A DNA stretch of 34,185 bases. Source: CAZPMO01 sp964587515 (lineage in GTDB: Bacteria > Pseudomonadota > Alphaproteobacteria > MPNO01). The position numbers and the translations under genes are program-made. The stretch spans positions 1 to 34,185 of the forward strand of contig CAZPMO010000028.1 of NCBI GenBank assembly GCA_964587515.1, written 5' to 3'. Under the pieces are notes generated by a model, which saw only the letters and a list, made by a program, of their open reading frames with translations, ran no database searches and was not told where the DNA came from. Below, piece by piece: positions 31,894 to 34,185 of this stretch (its first letter is position 1; each line of letters opens with the position of its first letter).

Positions 31894-31951
31894 AGCAGTG
31901 TTGATTGAAGACGGATGCGCGACCATATTAAGCGGCGAAGGAGACGGCGTC

Positions 31952-32224
31952 ATGCAGTCCGACAAACGGTTCTTCGATGACGCGGCGAAGCTCGCCGGCG
32001 GCGCGCTGGGAACGCTTGCCGGCGTCAAGCGCGAGGTCGAGACGCTGGTCCGCCAGCAACTCGAACGCATGCTCGCGCGCATGGACCTGGTCAGCCGCGA
32101 CGAGTTCGAGGCGGTCAAGGAGATGGCGTCCAAGGCGCGCAGCGAACAGGAAGATCTTCTCGCCCGCGTCGAGGCGCTCGAAGCCGCCAGTAAACCGAAA
32201 CCACGCAGCCGCAAGAAATCCTGA
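31952..32224 (+). CDS. ubiK: UbiK/BMFP-domain accessory factor
   Basis: This 90-residue protein matches the BMFP/UbiK family in length and layout: an N-terminal amphipathic helix (QSDKRFFDDAAKLAGGALGT), a middle helix and a C-terminal coiled coil (SRDEFEAVKEMASKARSEQE), then a basic tail (KPKPRSRKKS). UbiK assists ubiquinone synthesis at the membrane by helping UbiJ/Ubi complex function; alphaproteobacterial members may have a broader membrane-fusogenic role. I chose the ATG at 31952 because AAGGAGA is seven bases upstream. The longer upstream frame runs into the palindromic repeat and is not coding. Confidence 0.85.
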   Translation: MQSDKRFFDDAAKLAGGALGTLAGVKREVETLVRQQLERMLARMDLVSRDEFEAVKEMASKARSEQEDLLARVEALEAASKPKPRSRKKS

Positions 32225-32240
32225 ACCGGCGGATATTCGG

Positions 32241-32663
32241 CTAATTTTTCGGGGCGTGGCCTTTCAGCCAGGTTTCGTGCAGATGCAGCCAGTCGAGGCC
32301 GTTGCGCGCCGCGTCGTTGCCGCGGAACACGGCGGTGCATAAGCGTATCTCCTCGTCGTCGCCGACGCTCTGGCGCGCTTCATAAGTGCCCAGAATCTGA
32401 TCGCCCGCGCGATGGCGCACCCGGCAATTCTCGATCTCGACGCGAAACCCCTTGTCGGCGAAGGCGCCATGCGCGCTTTCCAGCGCGCCGGCCATATTTT
32501 CGCGCTCCATCAGCTCGCCGCGCGGCGAAATCAGAACGAAACCATCGGCCAGGGTTTCGGTCAGGTTGGCGTAATCGTCGGGCGTGCGCGGCAGCGCGCC
32601 GGTAAACCAATCGGCCAGATAGCGGTGAAAGGCGCGGACCTCGTTCTCGAACTGCTCTTCCAT
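32241..32663 (-). CDS. NTF2-like/SnoaL-type small protein
   Basis: This 140-residue protein resembles the DUF4440/SnoaL-like branch of the NTF2 fold: an N-terminal helix (EVRAFHRYLADWFTGALPRT), then TLADGFVLISPRGELMEREN, beta strands with IENCRVRHRAGDQILGTYEA and a final WLHLHETWL strand. Such proteins are small cone-shaped binding or enzymatic folds, and no catalytic residue can be named. I chose the ATG at 32663 because AAGGAGAG lies upstream and the family fold starts there; an upstream start adds 22 unmatched residues. It converges on ubiK. Confidence 0.75.
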   Translation of the reverse strand: MEEQFENEVRAFHRYLADWFTGALPRTPDDYANLTETLADGFVLISPRGELMERENMAGALESAHGAFADKGFRVEIENCRVRHRAGDQILGTYEARQSVGDDEEIRLCTAVFRGNDAARNGLDWLHLHETWLKGHAPKN

Positions 32664-32760
32664 GCGAATTTTCTCTCCTTCCGACCCGTGAATTCTGTTT
32701 ATCCCCTGTGCGCGGCGCGGCACCGTCAAATCCTTCTTGCGCGCTGTTCAACCTTCTGGC

Positions 32761-32782
32761 AACCTACATCCTATAGTAGGTT
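32761..32782. repeat. Inverted repeat upstream of the ybjN gene
   Basis: AACCTAC (32761-32767) and GTAGGTT (32776-32782) are perfect 7-bp arms around ATCCTATA. It lies in the 197-base region between the divergent NTF2-like and YbjN genes, with a -10-like TATAGT overlapping its right half (32773-32778). An operator is plausible; no T-run follows. Confidence 0.4.
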
Positions 32783-32860
32783 CAGGAAGCGCATCCACTA
32801 TATTTGGCGTGACCGGCGGACAACAGTGTGTTCGCCGGGTGGTGCAAAGGGGGCACATGC

Positions 32861-33364
32861 ATGTCGGTTAGTCTCGCCGAGTTCGAAGAGTCCTATCTCA
32901 ATCCCCTCGATCTCATGGAACAGGTCGCCAGCAGCCACGGGTGGGCGTTCGATCGTTCCACCGACCATGATATGTCGCTGGAAGTGGTGGGCGAGTGGTG
33001 CGACTACCGCATGTTCCTGACCTGGCATAACGAAGTGCGGGCGCTGCTGTTCGCCTGCGCTTACGAATTCAAGGTGCCGGCCCGCAAGCACGGCGATGTC
33101 TCCTCGCTGCTCCGCCTGGTGAACGAGAAGATGCTGGTCGGGCATTTCGATCTGTGGTCGGAGGACGGGCTGCCGGTCTATCGGCACTCGGTGCTGTTGC
33201 GCGGCATCCCCGGCGCCAGCGTCGAACAGCTCGAAGACCTTCTCGATATCGCGCTGACCGAGTGCGAGCGTTACTACCCCGCCTTCCAATTCGTGGTCTG
33301 GGGCGGCAAGCCGCCCGCCGAGGCGGTCGCGGCGGCGATGCTCGAGACCGTCGGCGAGGCATGA
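32861..33364 (+). CDS. YbjN-domain protein
   Basis: This 167-residue protein belongs to the YbjN family, seen in EWCDYRMFLTWHNEVRALLF, the segment VNEKMLVGHFDLWSEDGLPV and the ending LTECERYYPAFQFVVWGGK. The fold resembles type III secretion chaperones; family members affect stress and motility phenotypes, but the molecular job is unknown. I chose the ATG at 32861 (MSVSLAEFEESYLNPLDLME) because AAAGGGGG lies seven bases upstream; an earlier in-frame ATG adds 11 residues. proC follows 13 bases downstream, an arrangement I associate with Alphaproteobacteria. Confidence 0.88.
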   Translation: MSVSLAEFEESYLNPLDLMEQVASSHGWAFDRSTDHDMSLEVVGEWCDYRMFLTWHNEVRALLFACAYEFKVPARKHGDVSSLLRLVNEKMLVGHFDLWSEDGLPVYRHSVLLRGIPGASVEQLEDLLDIALTECERYYPAFQFVVWGGKPPAEAVAAAMLETVGEA

Positions 33365-33377
33365 CGGGCGACGCGCC

Positions 33378-34185
33378 ATGAGCGGCGAAATCCTGCTGGT
33401 CGGCTGCGGCAAGATGGGCGGCGCCATGTTGCGGGGCTGGATCGCGCGCGGCACGCCGCCCGCTTCCGTCACCGTGGTCGAACCCCATGAGCCCTCGGCC
33501 CGCGACGCGGCCGACAGCCACGGCGTCGCGGCGGTAAGCGCGATCGGCGACCTGGCCGACGATTACAGTCCCGAGGTGGTGATCTTCGCGGTGAAACCCC
33601 AGGGGCTGGACGAAATCGCGCCGCCCTATACGCGCTTTACGGGCGCCGGCACGGTGTTTCTGTCGATCGCGGCGGGCAAGCCGGTGTCGTTTTTCGAGGG
33701 TGCGTTGGGCGGGGCCGCGTCGATCATTCGCTGCATGCCGAACACGCCGGCGGCGGTCCAGCGCGGCATCACCGCGGCGTGCGCCAATGCGCACGTCACC
33801 GCCGACCAGCGCGGACGCTGCCAGGAACTGCTCGAAGCGATCGGCGAGGTCGTCTGGGTCGACGACGAAGCGCTTCTCGATCCGGTAACGGCGGTTTCCG
33901 GCAGCGGCCCGGCCTATGTCTTCCTGATGATCGAATGTCTCGCCGCGGCGGGCGTCGCGCAGGGTTTGCCCGACGATATCGCGGCCCGGCTGGCGCGCGC
34001 GACGGTGATCGGCAGCGGCGAACTGGCCCGCCAATCGGACGAGGCCGCCGACCAGCTCCGGGTCAACGTCACCAGCCCGGGCGGCACCACCGAGGCCGCC
34101 CTCAACGTGCTGATGGCCGACGCCGATGGGCTGGGGCAATTGATGGCCCGCGCCCTCGAGGCCGCCACCCGCCGATCCCGCGAAC
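33378..34185 (+). CDS. proC: Pyrroline-5-carboxylate reductase (3' end outside the window)
   Basis: The frame is open from the ATG at 33378 to the window edge, giving about 269 residues, nearly full length for the family (about 270). It performs the last step of proline synthesis with NAD(P)H. The N-terminal Rossmann motif ILLVGCGKMGGAMLRGW, AVKPQ, the MPNTPA segment in IIRCMPNTPAAVQRGI, VSGSGPAYVF and the C-terminal signature NVTSPGGTTEAAL are all present. The gene follows ybjN closely and is likely cotranscribed with it. The last few residues and the stop codon are not seen. Confidence 0.95.
   Translation, partial: MSGEILLVGCGKMGGAMLRGWIARGTPPASVTVVEPHEPSARDAADSHGVAAVSAIGDLADDYSPEVVIFAVKPQGLDEIAPPYTRFTGAGTVFLSIAAGKPVSFFEGALGGAASIIRCMPNTPAAVQRGITAACANAHVTADQRGRCQELLEAIGEVVWVDDEALLDPVTAVSGSGPAYVFLMIECLAAAGVAQGLPDDIAARLARATVIGSGELARQSDEAADQLRVNVTSPGGTTEAALNVLMADADGLGQLMARALEAATRRSRE

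Noticed and set aside
31847..31951. Longer N-terminus for the ubiK-like gene
   Set aside because: The extra 35 codons start inside the palindromic repeat, and a strong Shine-Dalgarno sequence (AAGGAGA) directly precedes the ATG at 31952.

Overview
The window is dense, GC-rich DNA with almost no spacing between genes. It carries alphaproteobacterial-type housekeeping genes: an operon for the cytochrome bc1 complex (petA-petB-petC), trmL-hemF, a ubiK-like gene, and a ybjN-proC pair. The most likely source is a free-living, aerobic member of the Alphaproteobacteria, possibly Rhodospirillales-like. That placement is inference from gene content and style; no rRNA is present. One run of ten Ns (15221-15230) and three net -1 frameshifts in otherwise intact genes (near 3100, 5862 and 11826) indicate draft sequence, so broken genes here should not be assumed dead in the organism.

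Left part (1-9666): the start of a zincin-like metallopeptidase gene; a MetX-family acyltransferase that resembles L-serine O-succinyltransferases; a PEP-CTERM surface protein behind a textbook sigma-54 promoter with two upstream direct repeats; a secreted metzincin-type protease (frameshifted); a cysteine synthase; a class III adenylate cyclase with TolB-like and TPR-like regions (frameshifted); a secreted HEAT-repeat protein; and pterin-4a-carbinolamine dehydratase. The acyltransferase and cysteine synthase together suggest cysteine synthesis through O-succinylserine.

Centre (9663-22471): six consecutive, mostly overlapping minus-strand genes for EamA/DMT permeases lie downstream of an IclR-family regulator. 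Divergent from it is a gentisate 1,2-dioxygenase-like bicupin followed by an RND efflux adaptor and pump, then a CbpA-like J-domain protein. A 10-bp-arm inverted repeat sits between the regulator and the dioxygenase gene, so one regulator may control both a set of small-molecule permeases and a ring-cleavage/efflux operon.

Right-centre (22468-26508): mtnP, mtnA and a fused class II aldolase/short-chain dehydrogenase form one minus-strand operon. I read this as a compact salvage pathway for methylthioadenosine and/or 5'-deoxyadenosine (a DHAP shunt) in which the aldolase and the enzyme acting on its aldehyde product are one polypeptide. This and the six-permease array are the most interesting systems in the window.

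Right part (26618-34185): a GFA-family zinc protein and a divergent HxlR regulator with an 11-bp-arm operator between them; petABC; trmL-hemF; a 143-bp palindromic intergenic repeat; a ubiK-like gene; an NTF2-like protein; a YbjN-domain protein; and most of proC, cut by the window end. I saw no tRNA, rRNA, CRISPR array, transposase or phage gene. No stretch longer than 300 bases lacks a gene.
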